A DNA stretch of 64,000 bases from Ceratothoa steindachneri. Lineage: Eukaryota; Arthropoda; Malacostraca; Isopoda; Cymothoidae. The position numbers and the translations under genes were made by a program. This document shows positions 34,598 to 44,609 of the stretch, one piece after another. The stretch lies in contig OZ018333.1 in assembly GCA_963969495.1 (NCBI GenBank), positions 92,346,207 through 92,410,206 of the forward strand. Direction: 5' to 3'. The notes beneath the pieces are model-generated. The model was not told where the DNA came from, searched no databases, and saw nothing but the letters and a program-made list of their open reading frames with translations. Position 1 is the first letter of the stretch; each line of letters opens with the position of its first letter.

Positions 34598-34685
34598 CTG
34601 AAACCGAAAGAGTGGGGCGATCACGGGGACTGAACGCGAGTGGGGACATGGAACAAAAACGATTGGGCATCGGAGGTGTAATTAC
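34598..34685 (-). other. 88-bp intron between GPCR exons a and b
   Basis: Minus-strand donor gtaatt at 34,685 and acceptor ctttcggtttcag ending at 34,598. Removing it joins ATG-T to GC-AAG, restoring Met-Cys-Lys. The Cys is the conserved TM3 cysteine that pairs with the second extracellular loop. This precise restoration is strong evidence for a real intron. Confidence 0.75.
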
Positions 34686-35140
34686 ACATGAGGATGAGTA
34701 TGACCCACATATGTGGCGGGGAGAAGAGCTCGACGAAGACTCTTGATTTGTACACGAGCAACACCAGCAGATCCGACAGGGCCAAGTTAATGATGACGGT
34801 ACCCGTGGAACGAACTCTTCAGTTCTCGGTAACGGAACACCACCACCGGCCTCAATACGTTCCTCACCACACCCACCGGCAAAGTGAGTGCATAAAAGCA
34901 GCTGTGCACCACCTGCATGTAGGTGGGAAACAAAGAGAATGCGGGCGTTCCATTGACCGGTGCTAGGAAGGTCTCGTTGCACAGCATAGTAATGTTGCTG
35001 CCCTCTGCCAAGGAGTACTCCCCAGGACTCACCTGCGGAGTTTGGGATCCTGCAAAGCTAAGTAGGTCGTTTGATCCAATGGGAGAGCTCATGTTGGTTT
35101 CTAGTCGCCGAAAGGAGAGCTCAGACCAGATAATCCTCAA
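34686..35140 (-). pseudogene. GPCR relic 2, exon a (N-terminus, TM1, TM2)
   Basis: The frame opens at 35,140; an in-frame ATG at 35,092 (MSSPIGSN) is an alternative start. The extracellular part has four N-glycosylation sequons (NMS, NIT, NET, NGT). TM1 follows (LPVGVVRNVLRPVVV, with the conserved Asn) and then RELKSS. A one-base frame change near 34,805-34,815 leads to TM2 in another frame (IINLALSDLLVLLV, with the conserved Asp) and FVELFSPPHMWV. The RELRSS..FLVNLAVADLLVLLV...PPETWV pattern is ETHR-like. The frameshift supports pseudogene status; a sequencing error is the alternative. Confidence 0.7.
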
Positions 35141-35430
35141 AGAAGCTTCTTCTTTGCCATAATATTGAGGAAGGTAGAAGTTAGGTAGATCTTGTAAACA
35201 TGAATAGACAGCTCCGATCGTGACACTATCTCCAGAATACTGAAACTTGTATTCAAGCTCTAAGTCGCTTCCATTTCAAAATGGATTCTGAAAGATGGGT
35301 TAAAGTTTTCCAAGGTTACTCTCCCATTTCCACCTTAGTCTTTAAATTTGAAAACAATTCTACCAGATCTTCTACAAAAGACCTCACTTTTGAGTTGAAG
35401 GAGTACGCATTCAGAAACTCCTTTGTCTCC

Positions 35431-36717
35431 ATCACATATTCCATATTAACACTTGTTCCACCACACATTTAAAAAGTGAACAATGCTTAAGGTCTATTAA
35501 TATTGTTCTGGTAGTGTCCATCTCCAGTAACGGTGGTCAGGAGGGATACTATATACCTGATGCTTAGCATTAGGGGTCTTGAAGACCAGAGTGGGTGACA
35601 TCCCCATTTTGACGTCAAACATGCATTCGTCCCTGTAGAAATCATTCCGAGGATGATAGGCGAACGTCATGTGTGGAAGAATAGAGCTTTTTGGTCCACC
35701 TCGGACCATCAATAATACACGTGGCGTTAACCTAGAAACAAAGAGCTTCCGGAGCAAGGTTAAACGAGGCAGGAATCGGGTCAACGCGGCTTTATTGAGC
35801 ACAGCTGTATTTACTCGAGGAGACCTATCCTCCGCGCTTGCGTTGATTTGACCTCTCAACAGCTACCTTGGAAGTGAGAAAGAACTCGAAAGAATATTCT
35901 ATAGGCCTGCTTATCTCTAATTCCTCGGCTGGAAGCCGGCAATTCTCCCCGCTCAATGTTTATCTAAGGATAGCGTGCCTTGGCTTGAGGTTATTTCTCC
36001 GCCTCGTCAACACTTATTTAACATAAGGCTTGGCTAGATCGACTCAGTACCCACTCGCCCTACACACGAAGACACATCACGATTCTCCATTCGGTTTCCC
36101 CTCGGTGTATTCGAACAGCGAAAGATAGAACTCTCTGCCACCCGTTCGACTCTTCCCCAGACGATTGACAAGATCCATGAACCGGCCGTTTTTCGTGTAG
36201 TCGCGCAAGTACTCCCTTGACGATAACGTTGAGGTAAAACCTGTTCTTTTTGCAATTCTCATCTCCCCAAAGTGCTTTACCCCTCACGCTTCAAGCTTAC
36301 GTATTGCAAGCCGCCGTCACCTGAAAATCATATTATAATCCGATCTTCCCGTATCCAAAATCTTTGTTTGTATTTTGGCTTAGCGTAGCCCTTTTGAAGA
36401 CTCCGTTCCAAGTCAGGCCATTGATACGCAATAAACCCTTTGATTTGTCCCTTCGACCGACACAGAGTATTATTTTTCATATGACCAAATATTTTTATTT
36501 AAACGCACTTTTGTAAATATTTAATATTACCTTCTTATGTTATTAAATATTATTTTTGTCTTACTATTTAAATAACTTGAAATGCATTCAGCCGTAACTC
36601 AGTCCTTAAACCCGATCTGCACTCGCTTACTTTGATCGTTAATACCCACGTACTGGGGAAGGGGTTCTCCTCCCTTCTCATTAACTCCTCCAGCCAACTG
36701 ACCAGCCATGCCCATCA

Positions 36718-36720
<3 letters not shown>
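35431..36720. other. Two unrecognised minus-strand frames
   Basis: A 120-codon frame (35,497-35,859) contains NTAVLNKAALTRFLPRLTLL and a C-terminal half rich in aromatic residues. A further stretch at 36,034-36,287 is open in all three minus frames. One of these (61 codons from 36,262) reads REYLRDYTKNGRFMDLVNRL and REFYLSLFEY, which faintly resembles a CARD-type death fold. Base composition here is GC-richer than the surroundings. I cannot assign either frame, and they may be parts of a decayed gene or element. Confidence 0.25.

Positions 36721-36786
<66 letters not shown>
36721..36786. repeat. TA microsatellite, left part (split by mariner)
   Basis: About 33 TA units running directly into the mariner left end; the array resumes at 37,718. 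Confidence 0.95.
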
Positions 36787-36789
<3 letters not shown>

Positions 36790-37716
36790 GAGGGTCGGTC
36801 AGTAAGTTTATGGAATCGGTAGGGCAAAACAGAGGAAGGGGAATGGCTGTTTGTGGGGGTGTTATGACAAGTTATGACAAGTCAGGACCTGTAGCCGCAC
36901 GCTCCTGCCTCGTCTATTTAAGAAGCAGTAGCTGATCGCAGATCGTCAATCACAAATTTTTCAACAATGGAGGAGGTTGAGCACGACGCATTGATCAAAT
37001 TTTTGACCAAGGAAGGCAAGAATGCAAAAGAGATCCATGAACGCATGGTTGAAGTGTACACAGACACCGCCCCTGCTATGCAACTATTTCTAGCAGGAAT
37101 AGGGAGTTCCGTTATGGTCGTGAGTCCCTTGAAGATGACTTCTCTCCAGAACGCCCGTCAGACTGTACCAACGAGGATAATGTGGCCCGTGTGGAGACGA
37201 TAATCCTCGAAAATCGACGGATGAAGGTCAAGAAATCGCGCGAGAACTTAGAATATCACATGGAAGTGTTATCAACATCATTCACGACAATTTGGCCATG
37301 ACCGAGGTCTCTGCCCGTTATGTCCCTAAAACCCTCACGCTTCATGATCGACTTCAACGTCGTCAAAGTCAGAAGGCCAGAGTTGCACAAGCAGCCCTGC
37401 GTGGGTGCGGATTCGAGGAGCTCAACCATCCCCCCTACAGTCCAGATCTGGCCGCTAGCGACTACTTTTAATTCCGCCAGCTCAAGGCTGCATTGCGTGG
37501 ACGCCGGTTTGGGGACGATGAAGATGTCCAGCTCGCCGTCCAGAAGTGGATTAAACAGCAGTCTGGTGATTTCTGGTTGTCTGGAATTCGAAGCCTCAGG
37601 AACAAGTGGCGTAAGTGCATTGAAGTCGAGGGTAGTTATATTGAAAAATAAGCAAAGACTTTTCCTCATATCTCGTTTCCTTATATCCGAATTGCAAAAT
37701 CTATTGACCGCCCCTA

Positions 37717-37717
<1 letters not shown>
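36787..37717 (+). mobile_element. Internally deleted mariner element, 931 bp
   Basis: The left end reads CACGAGGGTCGGTCAGTAAG and the right end inward reads CTAGGGGCGGTCAATAGATT, imperfect terminal inverted repeats. TA flanks both sides, and the surrounding DNA is a TA microsatellite, an obvious target for a TA-specific transposase. Mariners are usually about 1.3 kb, so some 350 bp are missing. It encodes the broken transposase at 36,967-37,651. Confidence 0.85.
36967..37651 (+). pseudogene. Mariner transposase, catalytic core deleted
   Basis: Starts MEEVEHDALIKFLTKEGKNA, the mariner N-terminal HTH. It continues in other frames with EFRYGRESLEDD, NRRMKVK, IARELRISHGSVINIIHD (second HTH) and YVPKTLTLHDR. 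It then jumps to CGFEELNHPPYSPDLAASDY, which carries the third catalytic Asp (D34D), and ends NKWRKCIEVEGSYIEK. The segment with the first two catalytic Asp residues is gone. There are at least two frameshifts and one stop after ASDYF. Such a protein cannot cut DNA. Confidence 0.88.

Positions 37718-37753
<36 letters not shown>
37718..37753. repeat. TA microsatellite, right part
   Basis: About 18 TA units; continuation of the array at 36,721-36,786. Confidence 0.95.
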
Positions 37754-37758
<5 letters not shown>

Positions 37759-39433
37759 GCTCTACCAGGACACCATATCATGAAGAGATAGACTGGGAAG
37801 CAATAGGGAAGGAATAGTGAGGATCAAAGATTGCCTCCGAGATGAGTGCGTGTCATAAGACATCATCGAGTGACATACAAGAGAAGGATCGAGGCTTGGA
37901 AGATCTACATCACCATAAATCACATAACGGTGAGCTTGAGAAGATCCATACGCATTTCAAAATTCCCTCGCTTGTGATAGAGTCCCTTTAGAGAACCCTG
38001 AAGGAGCATTGGACACAAAGGGTTTACCTCATTCAATAGATTTGAGCTCGGTGCAACTCAGACATTTTTTTTTTGGGGGGGGGGTTTCAGTCTTCAAAAG
38101 AAAATAGGGACAAGCCGCCATTAGCATCTCGAAATAGGTCTATAACTCAAAACACTTAAAATGAAGAAATTACGCTTTATTTAAGAAACTTAATTAAGAA
38201 TCGATAACTTTTATAAACCTAAGAGGGCGGACATCAGTCAGAACCCTAAAGGGAACTAAAGGTATGTAGTTAAGAGCCGCGATTTTAGTGAGTGCGGTTT
38301 TTTTTTTAAACTTTAAAGGTAAACAAGGACTGATGGGAATGAAACATTCAAGTGATATAAAAAAAGATTTACTCAGAACCTTCAGAGATAATTATGCAGA
38401 AGTATAACACAATGCTTGATATTAAATTAATGTCTAAGGTAACCTCTACCCATGTTCCATTATGTGGTTGCTGGGTAAAACTCAAATTAGCGTGTCAGAG
38501 GCGCATCAATATAAAAGAATAAAGCAGAAAAGATTTATAAGAGAGAAACTTAATTTTAAGTTCGTAAAAAATCAGATATTTTTTAACTATGAAAATCGAA
38601 GAATCAAAAATTACTGTAAAATACACACACACAATGTCAGAGACATACACTCCAAAATATATAAATATGTATATTATCAAAAGTTACATGAAGCTTACCT
38701 CTGTTTCGCGATATAAGAGGACGAGAACTTTGATCCAAGAAACAAGAGTTTGGATTCAGGGGGCTATATGTTTTAACACCCTCTTTCACCAGTAACCGGG
38801 TCTATTTATTTTAGGGAAGTAACAGGAAAACAGCAGAATGAGGAAATGAAAACGACAAAAGTGCTGTTATTTTGAGCTTTATACGAATTTGAAATAATGA
38901 ATTACTTTCTTGCAGTTTGTATCAGGATTTATTGAATTTTTAAATCAAATTGTGAATTCCCAAAGAGACAACACCCGTTTACAAAGATCACTGGAACATC
39001 TGAATCCATCGAGAACTTGGAGAGAAGTTGGAAGACAGCGCCGAAATATCCAAAATGTTTAACCCTACTTTGAACAGATCTGGGTGGTTTTAAGGCATTC
39101 AAATGGCTTAAGAGTCAACCATTGACTTTAACCTACTAGAACCACCCAATAAGGACCATTCAAGATAGCTAGAGGACATCTGCTATGTAACTCAAAGAAA
39201 GAGAAGCGAGTCGAAAGAGCAAATCTGCTCCTCCAACAGCTACTTGAAGAATCGAAGCTTCCATTCCATTAGATTCATGTGATGTTGATCACTTTCAAGG
39301 CCAACCACAATACATTGAATGGTAGTAATTGGGTTCAAAATAAAAATGAATTCCGGTAAAGGAGGTGACATCTCTCAAGAGACGGAAGCCAGCTTCGGTG
39401 ATGGTGTGGAAGACCTATACTAAATCTCATTAA
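37754..39433. other. No gene seen
   Basis: AT-rich sequence with T and G homopolymers near 38,068-38,085. Frames up to 84 codons (38,462-38,716) have no recognisable features. Confidence 0.45.
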
Positions 39434-40321
39434 CCCTTTAGTGTTTAACGTTCCCATTTTGGAAACATAACTTCTAAATGACTTTTAAGTGCAATGTTCA
39501 GCTTAATTCATTAATTGAACATCACAAAATGTAAAACTATGTTTAATTCTATTTTTTTTATATATTTGTATAAAATAAAATATTAGTAACCATATTTTGG
39601 GTTATCAGATATATACAAAAATTACAATTATCACTTACTATTATAAATATAATAAACAAACAATGTTAAAATTTTTAATACCTTTATATTATTTGATATT
39701 ATAATTGAGAATATGATTTTACAAATAATTATTAAAAATTCGACGATCCACGGGTAATCTTGTATAGAAAAAAAAGGTGTGAATATAATGTTCGGAAAAT
39801 GGGAACGTTGGACACTACTGGAGCCTTTTTTTCCCTATATTTCGATGACGCTGCACAAATTATGACACGTCCAAATTTGTATCTTGGCGCAATCCACAGG
39901 TTTGATATGATCTTAGTTATTTGAAACTCGGAATACATTGAGTAAACACGTTTAGTGCGCCCTCTCTTCATGGATTCTACATCGTTTTATGGGTAATTAA
40001 CTTGTTTCATTTCGTTATTTTTACTCCATTTACGTTGTATTTATAGGCAGAATTGATTGTTATTATCAAGATATCAAACTAAGTGTAACAAAACCCCCCA
40101 AAATACTAATATATTAATGCAGTAAATAAATGCCTGTCCGAATGCATACTTGTGTGTTTACACACACATATGTGTATGTGAATATCTAAAAGTGACGATC
40201 CCGTGGCCAACATGTCAATATTTACTAAAGTACATAATTATCTCTAACTTCAATTTCTGTCAATGCCGCAAAAAAATGCTTACCCACTGAGCTATGGAGC
40301 TATTTATACTGTTTGTGTTTT

Positions 40322-41958
40322 TCACAGAATGAGGAGAGGAGGGACTCCACGATGTCGATTTCTGGAGAATGCAAGAGAATATGCTGAGTAAAGGAGTAAC
40401 GCTGATATTGTGATTATTCCACCTGAATCTGGCAGCTGGCAATAGGAAATCGGGCAGTGATGAAGAAGATGACAATGATGATCTGAATCAGCCTGAAGAA
40501 GTAGTTGGAGAGTTGAAAGTTCATGTGTGTAGTGATGAAGATTCATAAAAGGAAGTTGGGTCGCCTGCTGCTGCATTTAGGTGGGGAAGAAGGGATAAGG
40601 TTGCCCTAAATCATCATAGTGCACCTCAAAAGGTTGGTGAAAACTATCTCGAGAAAAGATGTGTTTTCCATATTTTCTTTCTATTTTGATGATGACATGA
40701 CAAGTTTCATTATCGAGCAGACAAATTTATAGGCAAGACGAGATGAGAATGTTCCAGCTTTCAACGTAAGTGAAGTAGAAATTAGGAATTTTTTAGGTTC
40801 GGGTCTTTTGAGTGCTTATCATTCTTTACCTTCTTAAAATTTCTATTGGTCTACTAGTGAAGATAAGGAAGCTCCAATATAGTGAAGAAAATGAGCAGGG
40901 ATAGATTTAAATCAGTAAAAAGATATATCCAGATCTCTGATAATAACATATTATCTGATTCAAAAGTAGCTAAAGTTCAGCCACACTTAGAGATGCTTCG
41001 CACAAATTGTCAGCAATTTGGGGAAGTTCACGAATTTTTGAGTCTTGATGAGTCGATGATCTCTTACAAGAGATTACATAGAGGCAAAAAATTCGGAAAG
41101 AATAAGCCCGTTTGCTTTGGCTTCAAAGTGTGGATGATGTGTGGCTCTAATAGCTATCCATACACCTTCTCTATTTATTGCGGAAAAGAAGGAAGTGCAT
41201 CCTTACCTTTAGGGTATCGGGTAGTGGATCAAATGTTGGAAATTGTTCAAAACTATTCAAAGCATGTAACTTATTTTGATAATTTTTTTAACATCTACAA
41301 ACTCCTAAGTAACTGAAGTGAGACAGGAATCGGTGCTTGCGGGACAGTTCGAGAAAGCATAACAGGGCATTGTCCCCTCCCGAGCAACAAGGGAATGAAG
41401 AAGAGAGAGAGAGGATTTTATGATTTCAAATCGGATGCATTAGTTATTTGCGTCAAAGGGAATGAGAGTTCAGTTGTTAATGTTGCAACCAACTACTACA
41501 GCATAACTCCTATCCAAAAGGTAGAGACAAGAGTGAAAGAGGAAAAGAAATAAGCTGTTACGCAACCCCACTTAATTAGCATATACAATAAAGGAATGGG
41601 TGGGGTAGATGTCTTTATTATCTTCTTACCGACCTTACGATCTAGAAAAGGGTGGTGAAATTTGCTTTCACACATTCTCAATATGTCTGTTAGGCAGCAT
41701 ACTGATTTTACCAGCATGTGAACCCTTCACACAAGAAATAGCGAGAACGTCCCTAAAAATGGAAAAGAACGAAAACGACGCCACGGGCCAACTGCTCCGC
41801 CATGCAATGTCTCACGATTTGATGAGATCATCCACATTCTGGTACCAGCTTTGCAAGGTAGATGTATAGTATTTTCAACGAACATCAGGCTGCAGTGCCA
41901 AAAATGCAACAAAAGAATTCATAAGATGGGATGCAGTGACATTTATCATAAGCAGTAA
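40322..41958 (+). pseudogene. piggyBac-type transposase, many stops
   Basis: The longest intact piece (40,882-41,316) reads MSRDRFKSVKRYIQISDNN, then LSLDESMISY with the first catalytic Asp, KPVCFGFKVWMMCGSNSYPY, and VTYFDNFF with the second. Upstream in broken frames are FNVSEVEIRNFLG and YWSTSEDKEAPI. Downstream are GTVRES, FYDFKSDALVICV, NYYSITPIQKVE, NKGMGGVD (third Asp) and a C-terminal Cys-rich patch (LQCQKCNKRIHKMGC). All DDD residues remain but multiple stops and frameshifts inactivate it. The family normally has about 550-650 residues, which fits this span. Confidence 0.88.
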
Positions 41959-42180
41959 ATAAATATCAAATAGGATTTGATTTGTACAGCTCATATTTTA
42001 TGGAGGATCTGAAACTAAATAAATTCATCATTATAACTTCAGTATAAAAGGAAAAGTAGTGTTTTTGTTTATTAATGGTTATGAATTCATATTTACACCC
42101 AGAAAATGGTTTCATAGGCAGAAATTATACAGAAAAGTTGATTTCGTCTTCACCAAAGTTGCACCTTATATTTTGCTTAC

Positions 42181-42249
<69 letters not shown>
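42181..42249. repeat. TA microsatellite left of foldback
   Basis: About 34 TA units with one early interruption (ac near 42,185), abutting the left foldback arm. Confidence 0.95.
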
Positions 42250-42251
<2 letters not shown>

Positions 42252-42453
42252 ACATATGCGATGGTTACGAACATTTAATTTTCCGGACGTTTCGGTCATT
42301 AACGATGGCCCTCAACAGCGAATTATGTTGGAGAAATTGGACATCCGGTTTGGCCTTCTCAAGTTTCTGGAGGTGGATTCTAAGCAGCGATGGTCACCGT
42401 TAACGACCAAAACGTCCGGAAAATTAAATGTTCGTAACCATCGCATATGTCTT
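42249..42453. repeat. Foldback with 62-bp arms
   Basis: The left arm (42,249-42,310) begins aagacatatgcgatggttac and the right arm (42,392-42,453) is its reverse complement with four mismatches in 62 bases. The loop is 81 bp. The arms contain gacgttt(c/t)ggtc, a phrase of the type seen at Penelope-like element ends. A second similar phrase (cagtttcggtgtatctcacac) lies at 42,586, next to the TA tract on the Penelope side. The structure would form a stable hairpin. Confidence 0.85.
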
Positions 42454-42497
42454 CATATTCCTGCTACGAATAAGGTTCCCAAGGAACGACTCCATCA

Positions 42498-42499
<2 letters not shown>

Positions 42500-42544
<45 letters not shown>
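42500..42544. repeat. TA microsatellite right of foldback
   Basis: About 22 TA units between the foldback and the 3' side of the Penelope-like fragment. Confidence 0.95.
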
Positions 42545-42547
<3 letters not shown>

Positions 42548-42721
42548 GAATTAAACCACATTATCCGAAGACAATTTAATTCAGAACAGTTTCGGTGTAT
42601 CTCACACCCTTTTTCAACTGACACTGGATAGAAAATATAAGAAATGTGCATATAATCATAACACAAGGTCTGGTCGTGAAAGATCCCCTCTTTTTTCCCC
42701 AATCCCCTACTTGTGGCTAAT

Positions 42722-43063
42722 CTAGGGGGGGGGGGTTAGGCCTAAACATATTGAAGACTGACATTTTACTATTTTGTTTATTTGCTTTCGTATTACAGGA
42801 TTAAAAGAAAATTGACCCTCAGATAGATTTAAATTAGGAACTGACGACATCAAGCTCGATTCTACGATTCTTTTACTTCCATTGAAATCGATCGTATGAT
42901 TCAAGTCTCTAACATGGCAAAATATTCCACTGCTTTCGCTGCCCACTCTAATATCTCTTTTGTGTTCATACAATCTCTTGTCTAGATTTCTCCCCGTTTC
43001 CCCTATATAAACTTTATGGCAATCGTTGCATGGTATTGCATATACTCCTATGTTTAATAATTT
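42722..43063 (-). pseudogene. Penelope-like element, GIY-YIG endonuclease fragment
   Basis: The minus strand reads KLLNIGVYAIPCNDCHKVYI from about 43,063, then GETGRNLDKRLYEHKRDIR. This matches the GIY-YIG nuclease core of Penelope-like retroelements (G-V-Y, Y-I-G, then EHKRD), preceded by the Cys pair usual in that family. It continues NHTIDFNGSKRIVESSLMSS and FNPVIRKQI to a stop near 42,722. The reverse transcriptase that should lie upstream (above 43,063) is missing, so this is a truncated 3' piece. It lies antisense inside the piggyBac element. Confidence 0.75.
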
Positions 43064-43186
43064 TCATGGTTTAATCATTTGCATGGTATAGACAATATCA
43101 TATTAATATTAGACACAATGAGACTTTCAAGTCAAATTTCAGTCAATTATGACTATGGGAACTAAGACCAGTCACTAAAGAGTTAA

Positions 43187-44609
43187 AATGTCCCCCATAA
43201 ACCGTTGCTTGGAAAATTTGAGCTCTAAATAGAATTAAATGCAATAATCTTATAATTTCCTTCTTCCCTATTTAAAGCCGATTTCTATCAATGAACACAG
43301 AAGAAGTATCGGAGATTGATTTCAGTCAACTCCAAGTTATTGTTTTGATCAATTCTCTTTATTTACTAACATTCCCTTCGATGTAACGACGGAGATTTCC
43401 ATTAAACTTCTTTAAGTCTTTTGATAACATTTTCTCGATTGAGAATTGAAAAGATACTCAATTTCCTTCAAGTTTAAGTTGACTTTTATACTTGTATATT
43501 CAGTCATTCTCTATTCAATCAAATAGACAGGTTTTCATGGGAATTGCACTCAGTTGCATCCTATATTCTCTTTTCATGTCCTTTTATGAGGACCTTTTGG
43601 TAGTAGGATAAAAACTCTGTTGAGAGCCGTGTAATATATGAGATGCGGAGATGATTATTTATATAACCAAATCACGTCCCATAAACGTTATAAACTATTT
43701 AAGGAAATAAAATCTAAATATTAGTTTACTACGGAAACTGACGGACACTATCATTTTTAGGCGTCAAACTATGAGGCAAAATATTCAGTTCACTATAACG
43801 AAAACCAGCATTCGGAGGACTTGAATTACGGTTTGCGTCATTATTTTTAACCTCAACTAAGAAAAATCTAATTTTAAACGTACTAAGAATGAATAAAAAT
43901 TGGTATCATTACACAGCAATCAGGGATGAGTTGGACTTTCGGATTTCTTTAGAGGTAATTGATTGTCGATATATTTAGCTTAAATATTTATGTAAATCTT
44001 AAAATAAAACAGCTTTGAAACTTTATTTTTCCCTTTAAAATCATTATCTACAAATCAAAGTTTTGAAAATAACACAACAAACCATAATTTTTTATCAATT
44101 GTCTTATTTTTCTTTCTTATACTTAGAAAAAAGTGAATTAATTTAGAAAATGTTCATAAATCTGATTAAGGCGAATAGATCTTAAGAATTTAATTTTTTG
44201 CTGCTTTTTAATTTATACATTTTTGGAATTAGGGATTTAAAGACAATCAAATTAGACCCAATTTTGTTTTGTGTGTAAAATATTCGGGTCCGTCCGTTAG
44301 TGAAGCAGATGAATAGTGAAGCTGCGGACGCAGGTGAAAATGCCTATTAACTGTTGAAGTTTAAGGTTATTCCATCCTGTTAAAGTAAAATGCGAAAATA
44401 TATTTAATAATACTGTGGAGATTTCAATCACACTTTAAGAAAGAAAAGATGGAGAATAAAAAAACATCACCCATGACGAATCAAAATAAAACGTCTCCTG
44501 CGACGAGAAAATAATGCCATATATCGTTAATGACCAGGATTTTGAAATGCAAAGTTACAAATATTGGTGAGGTTAAAAGTTTAAATTTTAATATGATATA
44601 TACAGCCCA
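43187..44609. other. No gene seen
   Basis: AT-rich DNA with no frame above about 60 codons and no recognisable repeat. Confidence 0.5.

Larger units (their letters stand above)
39434..43182 (+). mobile_element. Decayed piggyBac-like element with nested insertions
   Basis: TTAA occurs at 39,430-39,433 and again at 43,183-43,186, the expected piggyBac target. The inner ends read CCCTTTAGTG and, inward from the right, CTCTTTAGTG; both are followed at short distance by GTTCCCAT. The span of 3.75 kb includes a transposase relic (40,322-41,958), a foldback between two TA tracts (42,181-42,544) and a Penelope-like fragment on the opposite strand (42,722-43,063), so later elements have inserted. The end assignment rests on short motifs and is less certain than the transposase call. 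Confidence 0.6.

Noticed and set aside
34330..34966. Plus-strand frames of 138 and 92 codons
   Set aside because: Antisense of the GPCR exons; no domain of their own.
36708..36935. Frame with repeated Tyr-Ile
   Set aside because: Translation of a TA microsatellite; the same applies to frames at 42,059-42,278, 42,424-42,546 and 37,700-37,754.
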